Shown piece by piece: positions 1 through 8,870 of a stretch of DNA of 64,000 nucleotides (position 1 is its first letter; the number at the start of each line of letters is the position of its first letter). Made by a program: the position numbers and the translations under genes. The notes beneath the pieces are model-generated. The model was not told the origin of the DNA and did not search any database. It was given only the letters and a program-made list of their open reading frames with translations. Source of the DNA: Armatimonadota bacterium (GTDB taxonomy: Bacteria; Armatimonadota; Fimbriimonadia; Fimbriimonadales; Fimbriimonadaceae); NCBI GenBank assembly GCA_027451905.1, contig DAIDHV010000003.1, positions 62,001 through 126,000 of the forward strand, read 5' to 3'.

Positions 1-945
1 AAGCTCGGTGATACCGTTGTAGGTTCTTGTCGCAGGCACATAAACCTCTGAGGGCGTTTTCATTTCCAGGGCCTCGTGGGGGCGTTCAAAATTGAATTCG
101 TTAACGAATTCGTCGAACCTTGCTTGTTGCTGAAGGAAATTAGACTTGGCAGGTCTGGTGGCTTCTTTCTTAAGGGTCAGGTGCATCCGTTCATGCCGCC
201 CATTTTGTTGCGGATTACCTGGCTTGATTCTCTCGATGGAGATCCCAAGCCGCAGCCACCACACGGAGAGTTTGCTAAGCTGGAACAACGCGTTAGGTGA
301 AGCAAACGGAACTCCATTGTCACTTCGAATCGCACTTGGCAACCCTCTTTCTTTAAAAAGGCTTTCAAAGGCTGTAAAGGCAGTCTCCTCCCGCACCGAC
401 TCCAGAGCCTCACACATAAGTAAGTACCGAGAGGCATGGTCGGTGACTGTAAGTGGGTAGCAATATCGGCGGTCCCCGAGCATGAACTCTCCCTTGAAAT
501 CTACACACCACAAGTCATTGGGAGATCTGCCCGTGGAAAGAGGCGTTCCTTGCGCGCGTGTTCTTCGCCCTTTCATTGGCTCAACAAGCTTGTGGCGATC
601 AAGGACTGCATGAATGGTGCTCACCGCCGGCACCCTGACTTCTGAAGGAAACTTACCAAGCAACAACTCGCGTAACTTACGAGCTCCCCAGTGTGGTTTT
701 TCCTTCTTAAGCTGGACGATCGCAGTTTCCACCTGAAAGGGCAATTGGTTCGCATAATGAACCGGTCGACGGGACCTATCCGTCAAAGCCTCAAGGCCAC
801 ACTCATTGTAACGATCCCAAATCTTATAGCCAGTCTTTCGGGAAATTCCGAACTCTCGACATACATGACTCATCTCCTCACCCTCAAGGATGCGAGAAAC
901 AAAACGCATACGTTCTTCCATTTTTGAACACTCATTCCAAGGCAC
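1..945 (-). CDS. IS481-family DDE transposase (partial, 3' end off window)
   Basis: Transposase that cuts and joins the ends of its own element. The frame is open from 945 to the left edge (315 codons, no stop). It has an N-terminal helix-turn-helix segment (VCREFGISRKTGYKIW), then an integrase core with the first Asp in WCVDFKGEF, the second in RSDNGVPF and the Glu in NGRHERMHLTLK. The last in-window part has the family-typical NFERPHEALEMKTP. I chose the GTG at 945 because it gives the family-like start VPWNEC and has AGGAGA five bases upstream; the ATG at 921 is in the same frame. IS481 transposases of this type are usually somewhat longer, so part of the C-terminus is outside. It looks intact within the window. 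Confidence 0.9.
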   Translation of the reverse strand, partial: MPWNECSKMEERMRFVSRILEGEEMSHVCREFGISRKTGYKIWDRYNECGLEALTDRSRRPVHYANQLPFQVETAIVQLKKEKPHWGARKLRELLLGKFPSEVRVPAVSTIHAVLDRHKLVEPMKGRRTRAQGTPLSTGRSPNDLWCVDFKGEFMLGDRRYCYPLTVTDHASRYLLMCEALESVREETAFTAFESLFKERGLPSAIRSDNGVPFASPNALFQLSKLSVWWLRLGISIERIKPGNPQQNGRHERMHLTLKKEATRPAKSNFLQQQARFDEFVNEFNFERPHEALEMKTPSEVYVPATRTYNGITEL

Positions 946-947
946 GC

Positions 948-983
948 CATTCTCCTATGACCCTGCAGGGTCATAGGAGAATG
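948..983 (-). promoter_or_regulatory. Perfect 36-bp palindrome enclosing the transposase ribosome binding site
   Basis: All 18 base pairs match around the centre between 965 and 966. On the transposase strand the 3' arm contains the AGGAGA ribosome binding site (951-956), five bases before the GTG start. A transcript reading in from outside would fold the site into a hairpin and block translation. Such protection is known for some insertion sequences; its use here is inference. Confidence 0.6.
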
Positions 984-1026
984 TGTAACCCATGTCTCCG
1001 GAACAATCTGTTACCTATCTGTCACA

Positions 1027-1430
1027 ACGTACACTGATCATTTTACAGGGAACCAGCCAGGGACAGATCCTCGGCATAACCCACTAATGACACAAACCCG
1101 GTCATGGTCACTCACCTCAAACGGATCGAAGAAAGGGTCTGGGCACGGTGACCGATCAACGAGGAGGAATGGCACCTCATTGGGGTGGTGTTTGGCTTAA
1201 TTGAACGCTTTATCGGTCGAGACCCACGATTCAAACGAGATCAACTTTATACGGGAATCACCCATATTCATTTTTAACGGCATAACCTTATGAGACTTCG
1301 TTTGCATGAATTGCTTACACCCCTCACGCAAGTACCCCGTCACAATTAAGGAGTGTCCGAGGGTTAGTTTCTTCCACGGTAAGGCGAGCTTAAACTGTTT
1401 CCGAGCGATCTTTTGTATAGGGTAGCCTAA
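1027..1430. other. Intergenic stretch with no recognisable gene
   Basis: Between the insertion sequence end and the acetyltransferase. A minus-strand frame of about 100 codons is open here, but it lacks a good start and partly mirrors the acetyltransferase, so I do not call it. The 18 bases at 1041-1058 recur with one mismatch at 59908-59925, next to the other insertion sequence. Confidence 0.5.
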
Positions 1431-1502
1431 GTCATTCCAGACCCGACTTACGAAATCCGCCCCGCCAGAAGCGGCATAGAAATTGCAGAGGTACGCATTC
1501 TA

Positions 1503-1931
1503 ATGCGGCTGTACGCTGACTCACTTGGCTTTGACCTCAGTTACCAAAACTTTAGTGAAGAGCTAGCCGAACTTCCTGGAAAGTACCGTCCTCCGAATGG
1601 AGAACTCCTACTTGCCTACAACGACTGCGGAAGCGCGGTTGGATGCGTGGGTTTACGACCCTTGTCCGCCGACATCTGCGAAATGAAGAGACTGTATGTT
1701 AGTCCCGAAGGGCGTGGACTAGGATTGGGCCGAGAGTTGACCCAGTCCATCATCCAAGTTGCAAAATCACGAAGGTATAGAGAAATCCGATTGGATACCT
1801 TTCCGAGCATGGAAGTCGCCATTGAAATCTACAAAAAAGAGGGATTCGTCCAGATTCCACCTTACATTGAAACAGGTATGGAAGGTAACGTCTTTATGGC
1901 TAAGAACCTCCAAGATACTTTCGATCTATAA
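1503..1931 (+). CDS. GNAT-family N-acetyltransferase
   Basis: Acetyl-CoA-dependent N-acetyltransferase; substrate unknown. The protein from the ATG is 142 residues. The acetyl-CoA binding motif A is clear around residues 60-80 (RLYVSPEGRGLGLGREL), followed by the last strands and helix (MEVAIEIYKKEGF). In the same frame, coding-like sequence continues upstream of the ATG to a stop at 1428 and reads TYEIRPARSGIEIAEVRIL, a normal first strand and helix for this family. The ATG at 1503 therefore probably lies inside the domain. The upstream part has no ATG, GTG or TTG, so the gene either uses a rare start such as ATT at 1434 or has lost its start codon. Confidence 0.8.
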   Translation: MRLYADSLGFDLSYQNFSEELAELPGKYRPPNGELLLAYNDCGSAVGCVGLRPLSADICEMKRLYVSPEGRGLGLGRELTQSIIQVAKSRRYREIRLDTFPSMEVAIEIYKKEGFVQIPPYIETGMEGNVFMAKNLQDTFDL

Positions 1932-1989
1932 ACTCTGCCCAACCATTGCCAAAGGTCAGGCGCCAAGCCTGTGTTGGTAATCTTGGGAA

Positions 1990-2421
1990 ATGAGTAGCCT
2001 CTACCAAGACATTGGCGGGTTTGACAAAGTTTTTGAGCTGGCCAATCGGTGGCATCACTTGGTTTTGAACAACCCAGAAACGTCCCACCCTTTTGAACAT
2101 GGCATCCACCCCTATCACGCAGAGCGACTAGCCGCCTATCTGGCTGAAGCGTTTGGAGGGCCGCGCCTTTATTCGGCTGGGTACGGCAACGAATCTTCCG
2201 TCCAGAAACTACATGCCTGCAACGGCGAACATATTGACCTCGACCTCGCTTGCTTGGCCGAGTTCCGCCAGGCTTTGGCGGATTGTGGCATTACTGGTGA
2301 AACGGCTGTCCGAACTGCCAACTACTTCCAAAGGGCAATAGAAAGGCAAAGAGATTTCAGCGGTCCGCACGCCAAAGTCCCTACCGACCTTCCCTTTAAC
2401 CTGGAATTGCCAAATGCCTAA
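1990..2421 (+). CDS. Truncated hemoglobin (group II-like)
   Basis: Small cytosolic heme protein of 143 residues, the usual size for truncated hemoglobins, which bind oxygen or nitric oxide. The start LYQDIGG, the segment WHHLVLNNPETSHPF and AAYLAEAFGGPRLYS match the group II pattern. The His in QKLHACNGEH is the probable proximal heme ligand. It follows the acetyltransferase on the same strand after 58 bases and is convergent with the next gene. The physiological ligand and function cannot be read from sequence. Confidence 0.85.
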   Translation: MSSLYQDIGGFDKVFELANRWHHLVLNNPETSHPFEHGIHPYHAERLAAYLAEAFGGPRLYSAGYGNESSVQKLHACNGEHIDLDLACLAEFRQALADCGITGETAVRTANYFQRAIERQRDFSGPHAKVPTDLPFNLELPNA

Positions 2422-2456
2422 CCCTTGATTGATAAGGAAATCCGTTACCCTTAAGG

Positions 2457-4151
2457 TTAACCTTGGTTTAGGACAAGGCGGATTGCATGATTTTGACTGG
2501 TGAGTTTCCACCCTGATGCAGTTGCTTCTGCCTGTCCAGATTCCACCCAGACCGAGTAGGTAAAACCCTGAAACTCGTAGATCACAAGGCTCTCCTCAAT
2601 TTTCTTGAAATCCGAGAGGGACTGGTCCCACAAAAACTCCACCGAAAACTCCTTTCCTTGCTGGTGAGAATTCCGAATCAGTATTTGATCTTCCTTAAAC
2701 TCTATGGTGATTTCTTTGCCAGAATTCATTGGCAACCGAACAAAAAGTTCGCTTGAAGTTGATGTAACCTTCACATCTCGGCCGCACTTCAGCAGGTTAT
2801 TGCCGGAATAGAAGAACCCGCCTGCGGTTGGGATTCCCGCTGGCACAGGTCCCCCTCGCCAATGGTACCCATCAAGAACCGCCAGCATCTGCTGATCCAC
2901 TTCATCAGAGGTCGTTGCCTGGTTGAGAAACGGCTGAGTGAAGTGATCTGAATAGACGGTGATGTCCCTAAAGTAAGGCACTCCATCGTTAATGTTTAGA
3001 TTTGCCCGATAGTGCCGACTTTGGTACCAACAGGTTTGCTCTTCGCCTGCTGTGGTTGGAAACGGATCTTTCAGTTGGATTTGCATTTGAACAGGGGTCT
3101 CTGCAAACGCATTTTTGAATCTTTTCCCCGTTTGGCTCATTGTTTCCAGGTGAACTGTTCCCTGTTTATGCAGGATAGCAAGCGCATCCATTTGCATTTC
3201 AAATCCTTTTTCCATGGCGGGCCAGCCGAAATTGTTCTCTTGCCCCATCTGCAGATAGGCAAATTCTCCGCAAGGATTTTTGGCTATCAGCTCAAAAAAA
3301 TCCTCTATAAACGTGGGATCTTGGCCGGAAGCCCACACCGGTTCCATTGTGTCGGGCTGGTTTAACACCTGACCATTGGGCAGGGTGTACTCAATTTCGT
3401 AGTAATGGATTGGATCTTGTCCTAGCATCCTTAAAATAGGGGCATCAATTTGGTTTTTCTTATGCACTGCCGGACTCCAGCAATTGTTTTTGCTTGGATA
3501 ATATCCCGCGATGGGTGCGCCCCAAATTGTAAAGCCATCGGTCGCAATTTGGTCCCTGCAAACCGCAAATGCCTCCACCTTGTGTTCGTTAACCAAATGG
3601 TTAATTGTATGACTGTCAAGGTTCCAACTTGCTACAGATTTCGGTGTAAATCCCCAAATATCTTGGAATCCTTTCACGGCTTGATCAGCCAAAAGGATGC
3701 GCTCTTCCGGACTGTATCCAATTGTAAAGGCAACCGACGGGCGACTATCCCACTCGTAATGGGGCCTGCCCCGCCACTCCACTCCGGCTGCCTTGCATAA
3801 GAGCTCATTCATTTCGAACCAAAATCCAACTTCGTGGCTCTTCAGCTTATTGGCTTTTAAAAAGGGCGCCCAAGGCCCCCTTACCAAGGCATCATATTGC
3901 ATCAGCCAAGTTGCGGGGAAGTTGTGCTTGTTGATCAACTCCATTTGCTTTTCAACCGGAAGCATTAGGTCCATTTCCATGCGGGGCTCATCCCCCCTCA
4001 TAAAGTTGGTGATATTGATGCACCGTAGAGGCACCCCATGTTGCTTCTTTGTACTCAGCGGCGATTCGGCCCTATTTGGGACAGTGGCCAAGCTCGAAGT
4101 TGAGAGCCAGCTAAGCCAAGACATATGAATAATTTTGCGCCGCGAAAACAT
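2457..4151 (-). CDS. Putative secreted (beta/alpha)-barrel protein, glycoside hydrolase/deacetylase-like
   Basis: Protein of 564 residues. The N-terminus has SRRKI followed by a short hydrophobic stretch (WLSWLSTSSLA), so export is likely, perhaps by Tat. The first 350 residues have the feel of a NodB-like or deacetylase-type barrel: INKHNFPATWLMQYDAL (search for a nearby sequence), EVGFWFEMNE, and ASWNLDSHTINHL. The last 150 residues are beta-rich and resemble an accessory sandwich domain. No catalytic residues can be assigned with certainty. It lies upstream of the fucosidase genes on the opposite strand and could be part of the same glycan locus. Family assignment is tentative; reading frame and coding status are secure. 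Confidence 0.6.
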   Translation of the reverse strand: MFSRRKIIHMSWLSWLSTSSLATVPNRAESPLSTKKQHGVPLRCINITNFMRGDEPRMEMDLMLPVEKQMELINKHNFPATWLMQYDALVRGPWAPFLKANKLKSHEVGFWFEMNELLCKAAGVEWRGRPHYEWDSRPSVAFTIGYSPEERILLADQAVKGFQDIWGFTPKSVASWNLDSHTINHLVNEHKVEAFAVCRDQIATDGFTIWGAPIAGYYPSKNNCWSPAVHKKNQIDAPILRMLGQDPIHYYEIEYTLPNGQVLNQPDTMEPVWASGQDPTFIEDFFELIAKNPCGEFAYLQMGQENNFGWPAMEKGFEMQMDALAILHKQGTVHLETMSQTGKRFKNAFAETPVQMQIQLKDPFPTTAGEEQTCWYQSRHYRANLNINDGVPYFRDITVYSDHFTQPFLNQATTSDEVDQQMLAVLDGYHWRGGPVPAGIPTAGGFFYSGNNLLKCGRDVKVTSTSSELFVRLPMNSGKEITIEFKEDQILIRNSHQQGKEFSVEFLWDQSLSDFKKIEESLVIYEFQGFTYSVWVESGQAEATASGWKLTSQNHAIRLVLNQG

Positions 4152-4259
4152 GAGCGTCCATCAGTTTACAATCTGCTAGCCGAGAACCTTCATTCAGGCA
4201 AAATCAATCCTAAGCCGGCTCGCGCAGGACCGGCAACCCTCATTCAAAATGAACCAGCC

Positions 4260-4850
4260 CTAAAGCTGTTTGTAGTAGACGGTGGTGCCAGAAAGAGTCC
4301 CATCAATCTGAGCAAAAAAGTTAGGGATCTCCCCAACTTGTGTGTATCCCATTTTTGAGCATAATACTGACGCACTGTCTCCCGTTTTTGTATCTAAAAT
4401 GAGTAGTTTTCTGCCCTTGCTCAAGGCTTCTTTTTCCACTGCCTCCATAAGCAATCTCCCATAACCTTTGCCTCGATATTGAGTGTGCACAAATAGCTTT
4501 TCGATTGAGGCGCGATGCTTGGCGTTGGTTTGGGCGGCTAGGGCTAATTGAACAGAACCCACCACCTGGCCGTGATCTATGGCTGCCAGTAGAACTCGCT
4601 TGCCGGTTCCAAGTTCTCTAATCGTCTGCTGCCAAAACGCAAGGGATTCTGAATGAGAGACAGGAGGTAAAAATCCAACCGAGGCTCCGTGATCCACTGC
4701 GTCGTTTAACAATCCGGTTAATCCATCCAAAATCGCCATCGCCGAATTTGGATTGAGCGCTTCAATGGTCATTGTTCTTATTTTGACATGCAAGCCGGTT
4801 TCCGATTCTTCTCCGCAAATTCTTCCCTTCACTTGCCTGATATTGACCAT
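4260..4850 (-). CDS. GNAT-family N-acetyltransferase
   Basis: Acetyltransferase of unknown substrate. Key stretches are LLNDAVDHGASVGFLPP near the N-terminus, VVGSVQLAL, then the acetyl-CoA motif FVHTQYRGKGYGRLLMEAV and the C-terminal LCSKMGYTQVGEIPNFF. The frame is open upstream to 5069, but that would overlap the divergent fucosidase gene. I prefer the ATG at 4850 (GAGG eight bases upstream). TTG at 4793 or ATG at 4772 are alternatives; the first beta strand (VKIRTMTIEAL) favours 4793 or earlier. Divergent from the GH29 gene at 4947. Confidence 0.85.
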   Translation of the reverse strand: MVNIRQVKGRICGEESETGLHVKIRTMTIEALNPNSAMAILDGLTGLLNDAVDHGASVGFLPPVSHSESLAFWQQTIRELGTGKRVLLAAIDHGQVVGSVQLALAAQTNAKHRASIEKLFVHTQYRGKGYGRLLMEAVEKEALSKGRKLLILDTKTGDSASVLCSKMGYTQVGEIPNFFAQIDGTLSGTTVYYKQL

Positions 4851-4946
4851 AGTTGCAGCCTCGAACTCTTGTTGGAAGCCAACCAGATTTATCCTGACTG
4901 CACGCAAGAACCACATTCTCGCTAAACTAAGGGTTCCTGATCGAAA

Positions 4947-6389
4947 ATGGTAAATATTGCTCCCCTCTTCATTGCTATGGCACTTACCACTCCCAACTCC
5001 ACACCAGTTACTGCAAGACCACCAGCCCCTATCGGGCCTCTGCCTTCTGCCAGACAACTCCATTGGCAAAATCTAAAGATCTATGCCTTTTGCCATTTCG
5101 GACCCAACACCTTTAGCAATCGAGAGTGGGGATTGGGCACCGAATCCAATGATCTTTTTCAGCCTAAACATCTTGATTGCGATCAGTGGGCGAAAACACT
5201 GAAAGAGGCAGGATTTTCTGGAATGATCCTGACTGCCAAACACCACGACGGGTATTGCCTATGGCCAACCAGATGGACGACCCACTCGGTTGCCAGTGAT
5301 ACCTGGATGGACGGAAAGGGTGACGTGGTGAAATCCGCTTCCGAAGCAGCCCATAAGTATGGGCTTAATTTTGGAGTCTATCTATCCCCGTGGGATCGCA
5401 ATCAGCCTGCCTACGGAACCGCTCAGTACAACAAAATCTACGCCGCCCAACTCACTGAACTTTGTTCTCATTACGGCCCCCTATTTGAAGTTTGGTTTGA
5501 TGGAGCCAATGGCGAGGGACCCAATGGAAAGCATCAGGTTTATGATTGGAGCCTGTTCCACCAAGTGGTGCGTCAGCTTCAGCCTGATGCCTGCATGTTT
5601 AGCGACGCCGGCCCCGATTGTAGGTGGGTTGGCAACGAAAACGGCTACGCCGACTCAACAAACTGGGCTATGATCAGCACCAAAGGGATGTACCCTGGCA
5701 CTTTTAAGACCGAAAACTCACCCCATGGTCAAAAAAATGGATCCCAGTACATTCCCGCCGAATGTGATGTCTCCATTCGTCCCGGCTGGTTTTACCATCC
5801 TGAGGAAGACCTCAAGGTCAAATCAGTTGCCCATCTCATGAACATTTGGTACCGCTCAGTGGGAAGAGGGTGCAATCTCATCTTGAATGTTCCCCCCGAT
5901 AAAGATGGAGTCATCTCAAAATATGATGTTGATCGGCTCCTTGAGTTCAAAAAGGCACGAGACGCGGAGTTTGCCCATCGTATTCATCCCAAAGCCATTA
6001 TCAGCAACGTTGATCGAGGTGCCGGATATGAGGCATGGAGAGTTGATAAGAATGGCAAAGATGGCTATTGGTCTGCCCCCGATGGGGTTCATCGAGGGTC
6101 GGTTACCCTAGAATTTGGCAAAGATGTTGCCTTTAATCGGGTGAAATTGAAAGAAGTTGTGGCCTTAGGACAGCGAGTTAGCCAGTTTGAGTTGCAAGTC
6201 AAGACCGCGGATGGCTGGCAATCTATCCGGCCCGATCAAACCACAACAATCGGGGTCAGACGATATCTTAGGTTCCCAACCGTGCATGGAACCGCTTTGC
6301 GTCTAACGATTTTGCGATCTCGAGCGTGCCCTAACATCTCTTGTTTTCAGGTCTTTCATGGCCCTGATACGTATTCGGTGGGGATGTAG
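4947..6389 (+). CDS. Alpha-L-fucosidase, GH29
   Basis: Exported glycosidase that removes terminal alpha-L-fucose. Protein of 480 residues with a short signal-like N-terminus (APLFIAMALT). The barrel has GH29 landmarks: FCHFGPNTF, MILTAKHHDGYCLWPT, LSPWDRNQPAYG, and the nucleophile Asp in EVWFDGANG near residue 191. NLILNVPPDKDG is also typical. The last 120 residues form a beta-rich domain that looks like a discoidin/F5-8-type carbohydrate-binding module. It is followed after 36 bases by a second GH29 gene, so the two are probably co-transcribed. No clear ribosome binding site is visible. Confidence 0.92.
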   Translation: MVNIAPLFIAMALTTPNSTPVTARPPAPIGPLPSARQLHWQNLKIYAFCHFGPNTFSNREWGLGTESNDLFQPKHLDCDQWAKTLKEAGFSGMILTAKHHDGYCLWPTRWTTHSVASDTWMDGKGDVVKSASEAAHKYGLNFGVYLSPWDRNQPAYGTAQYNKIYAAQLTELCSHYGPLFEVWFDGANGEGPNGKHQVYDWSLFHQVVRQLQPDACMFSDAGPDCRWVGNENGYADSTNWAMISTKGMYPGTFKTENSPHGQKNGSQYIPAECDVSIRPGWFYHPEEDLKVKSVAHLMNIWYRSVGRGCNLILNVPPDKDGVISKYDVDRLLEFKKARDAEFAHRIHPKAIISNVDRGAGYEAWRVDKNGKDGYWSAPDGVHRGSVTLEFGKDVAFNRVKLKEVVALGQRVSQFELQVKTADGWQSIRPDQTTTIGVRRYLRFPTVHGTALRLTILRSRACPNISCFQVFHGPDTYSVGM

Positions 6390-6425
6390 CCTCCAACGGA
6401 AATTAAAAACGGCTAAAATGGGACT

Positions 6426-8516
6426 ATGTTGCCAGTGTTGGCCATAGCCCTACTTAGTCAGCAAAAGCTGAAATCAATTTTCTCGCCACTTCCGGTTAAT
6501 CCAGACCCAAACGCCCATGTAAGACCACTGCCAGAAACTCCTGCCCAAAAGGCAGCCCGAATGAAGTGGTGGAAAGACGCAAGGTTTGGTCTTTTTCTGC
6601 ACTGGGGCACCTATGCGGTTCCTGCAGGCACATGGGACGGGCACCATAACTATGCAGAGTGGATACGAGAAGAGGCTCATATTCCGATTCGAACCTACGA
6701 AAAATTTGCCACCGAATTTGATCCGACGAAATTCAACGCCGATGCCTGGGTGAAAATGGCAAAAGAAGCAGGCATGAAGTACATCGTCATAACCTCAAAG
6801 CATCACGAGGGGTTCAACATGTTTGCTAGCCAGTACAGCGGCTACAACATCATGAATACGCCTTGGCATCATGACCCAATGAAAGACCTTGCCAAGGCAT
6901 GCAAAAAGTACGGACTTAAGTTTTGTTTCTACTATTCCATCATGGACTGGCACCGTCACGACTACCTTCCAAGGCGAAGTTGGGAGGTCGCAACTAGGCC
7001 GGTGGGCAACGCCAATTTTCACCATTATGTGGATTACCTTTTCCACGAGATCGATCAGCTATTGACCCAATACGGTCCAATTGGGGTCTTGTGGTTTGAT
7101 GGGGAGTGGGAAAGCACGTGGCGAGAACCGTACGGCACCGAACTCTACAACCTGTGCCGAACCTTGCAGCCCAATATCATTGTCAACAATCGGGTTGGGC
7201 ATGCGCGTAACGGAAGTTTAGGCGACTACTACACTCCAGAGCAAACCATCCCCGCGACTGGCCTTCCTGGTTACTGGGAAACGTGCATGACAATGAACGA
7301 TCACTGGGGTTACAATAGCCATGATCACGATTTCAAATCCGTGAAAACCCTTGTTCGAAACCTGGTTGATATTGCCAGTAAAGGCGGCAACTACCTTCTT
7401 AACATTGGGCCCACCGCCCAAGGTGTGTTTCCACCCCAAGCTATTGCTACCCTCAAAGGCATTGGAAAGTGGATGAAGGTGAACCATCAGGCCATCTACA
7501 GCACTAACCATTCTTTGTATTCTGACCTCACTTGGGGTCGAAATACGGTTAAGAAAACGGCAGATGGCGACAAACTGTACTACGAGGTTTTTGACTGGCC
7601 ATCCGATGGCAATCTGGTCATCCCCAACACAGTTGCGGACGTTGCGAGTGTGAGACTACTCGGCAGTCAGGTTCGGTTAACGGCCAAAGAGATCGGATCA
7701 AATCTGGTTGTGAAAGTTCCCACCAAGGCTCCTGATTCAGTCTGCCCGGTTGTGGAAATTGTTACAAAGGGTGCCCCCGAGGTCTTTAACACCCCAACCA
7801 TCACCAGCAAGACCACGAATTTTGTATTTTCAACCGAGGTTGTGATCAACAAATCAGACGGTGCCGACATTCGTTACACCACCGATGGCACCGGTCCCGA
7901 TGCGTCAAGCCCCCAATACACCGGTCCGCTTTCAATTAATCAAAGTTGTACCGTCACGGCAGCCGAGTTCTACCACGGAAAACAAGTCACTGGCAATGCA
8001 ACTTTGCAGCTCAATCAGGTGCGGCCTCTGCACCCGATTTTGGGAGCGGGTGGAAAGCCCGGTCTAGAGGTTTCCGACAGTGCCGGCAATTTCAAAACCG
8101 TTGCCGATGTGATGAATGCACCGGTTTTAGGCACCGCCCTCGAGCCAAAAGTGGAACTTGATCCATCATGGGGAAACAATGTCAAAGAGTACGTGGGCAG
8201 AATCTTCAATGGCGACATCATTGCCCCCAAAACCGAGATTTACCGGTTCCGGCTGACCTCTGATGATGGCTCCGCTCTCTATATTGATGGCCAATTGGTA
8301 GTCAACAATGACGGGCTTCACAGTTCTACTGCGGTCGATGGCACGGTTGGCCTCATGGCCGGCATCCACCGGTTCAAATTGGTGTACTTTAACGCCACCG
8401 GAGACGCAGCTTTGGACTTGCAATGGGCAATTGGTAACGGAAAACTAAAGGAAGTCCCAGATTCGGCCTATCGTCATGGTCCAGCTGGTCTGCCTCCAAC
8501 CGCCTCTACACCTTGA
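6426..8516 (+). CDS. Alpha-L-fucosidase, GH29, with chitobiase C-terminal-like and PA14 domains
   Basis: Exported fucosidase of 696 residues. The N-terminus MLPVLAIALLSQQ is signal-like. The catalytic barrel (about residues 30-380) has RFGLFLHWGTYAVP, YIVITSKHHEGF and the nucleophile Asp in VLWFDGEWE. Residues about 475-545 resemble the CHB_HEX_C_1 domain (IRYTTDGTGPDASSPQYTG). Residues about 570-690 are a PA14 domain (FRLTSDDGSALYIDGQLV), usually a carbohydrate-binding or surface module. The 3' end of this gene is repeated at 11357-11526, on the far side of an inserted cassette. It belongs to the fucose locus together with the GH29 before it and the GH95 at 15572. Confidence 0.93.
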   Translation: MLPVLAIALLSQQKLKSIFSPLPVNPDPNAHVRPLPETPAQKAARMKWWKDARFGLFLHWGTYAVPAGTWDGHHNYAEWIREEAHIPIRTYEKFATEFDPTKFNADAWVKMAKEAGMKYIVITSKHHEGFNMFASQYSGYNIMNTPWHHDPMKDLAKACKKYGLKFCFYYSIMDWHRHDYLPRRSWEVATRPVGNANFHHYVDYLFHEIDQLLTQYGPIGVLWFDGEWESTWREPYGTELYNLCRTLQPNIIVNNRVGHARNGSLGDYYTPEQTIPATGLPGYWETCMTMNDHWGYNSHDHDFKSVKTLVRNLVDIASKGGNYLLNIGPTAQGVFPPQAIATLKGIGKWMKVNHQAIYSTNHSLYSDLTWGRNTVKKTADGDKLYYEVFDWPSDGNLVIPNTVADVASVRLLGSQVRLTAKEIGSNLVVKVPTKAPDSVCPVVEIVTKGAPEVFNTPTITSKTTNFVFSTEVVINKSDGADIRYTTDGTGPDASSPQYTGPLSINQSCTVTAAEFYHGKQVTGNATLQLNQVRPLHPILGAGGKPGLEVSDSAGNFKTVADVMNAPVLGTALEPKVELDPSWGNNVKEYVGRIFNGDIIAPKTEIYRFRLTSDDGSALYIDGQLVVNNDGLHSSTAVDGTVGLMAGIHRFKLVYFNATGDAALDLQWAIGNGKLKEVPDSAYRHGPAGLPPTASTP

Positions 8517-8517
8517 T
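8347..8517 (+). repeat. Direct repeat copy A (3' end of GH29 gene)
   Basis: This copy lies within the functional fucosidase gene, covering the end of the PA14 domain and the stop codon. It matches 11357-11526 with about seven substitutions. Weaker similarity continues past the stop (AGCTCAT and GCTAGG blocks at 8532-8555), matching the leader of cutC. This indicates that the fucosidase-cutC junction was duplicated. Confidence 0.9.
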
Positions 8518-8870
8518 CCGCTTGAGCATTCAGCTCATTTTAATTTGCTAGGAGGTCCTAGGAGTTCTCGTGACCGATTGTAGCTGTTCCTGGTGCAAAC
8601 TATTGACCATAGGTTTGGATCTTCCTTGGCACACCCAAAAATGAGCCCAAATACCCGCTTACTTGTGGTCAGACACCTGATCTTGGGGGTCGCAATGGGA
8701 GAACTCGCTCGCCATTATTTTATTCGCCGCAAGCCCCAGCTTTCGGCAACTCTTTTCCTACTGAATTTCCCTGATCGATCCTTGACAAGCTTTGAGGGAC
8801 TTGGTACAATTCCAGCAAGGCGTCGCTGAAATTCGAGAGAGCGAGCGTAGTTGCGTACCTAGTATTCACT
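8518..8870. other. Gene-free leader of the redox/prepilin cassette
   Basis: The first 40 bases retain faint similarity to the cutC leader. The rest holds no convincing gene. It ends in a strong promoter at 8782-8810 and a leader of about 55 bases before the first cassette gene. A weak GA-rich stretch (8833-8846) lies before the ATG at 8871. Confidence 0.5.
8782..8810 (+). promoter_or_regulatory. Sigma-70-type promoter of the cassette
   Basis: TTGACA at 8782-8787 is a perfect -35, followed by 17 bases and TACAAT at 8805-8810 (five of six bases of the -10 consensus). Transcription would start near 8817 and run into the gene at 8871. One of the two best promoter matches in the window, the other being that of the 16S gene. 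Confidence 0.75.

Larger units (their letters stand above)
1..1026 (-). mobile_element. IS481-family insertion sequence, truncated by window edge
   Basis: The element carries a DDE transposase read leftwards, and its transposase-proximal end lies near 1026. Read from outside inwards, this end begins TGTGACAGATAGGTAACAG and continues through a sequence containing CCGGAGACATGGGTTACA, which contains an internally repeated GTAAC motif as I recall for IS481 ends. The opposite end is outside the window, so target-site duplications cannot be checked. The outer boundary is an estimate from the TGTGACAG start and could lie some 20 bases further out, near 1046. Confidence 0.75.

Noticed and set aside
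1195-1498. Minus-strand open frame of about 100 codons
   Set aside because: It has no usable start codon near its beginning, partly mirrors the real acetyltransferase frame and shows no family motif.
4851-5069. N-terminal extension of the second GNAT protein
   Set aside because: It would overlap the start of the divergent fucosidase gene and lies before the acetyltransferase domain; composition is not protein-like.
8593-8829. Plus-strand frame of 78 codons before the cassette
   Set aside because: It overlaps the promoter of the cassette, has no ribosome binding site and no recognisable protein features.
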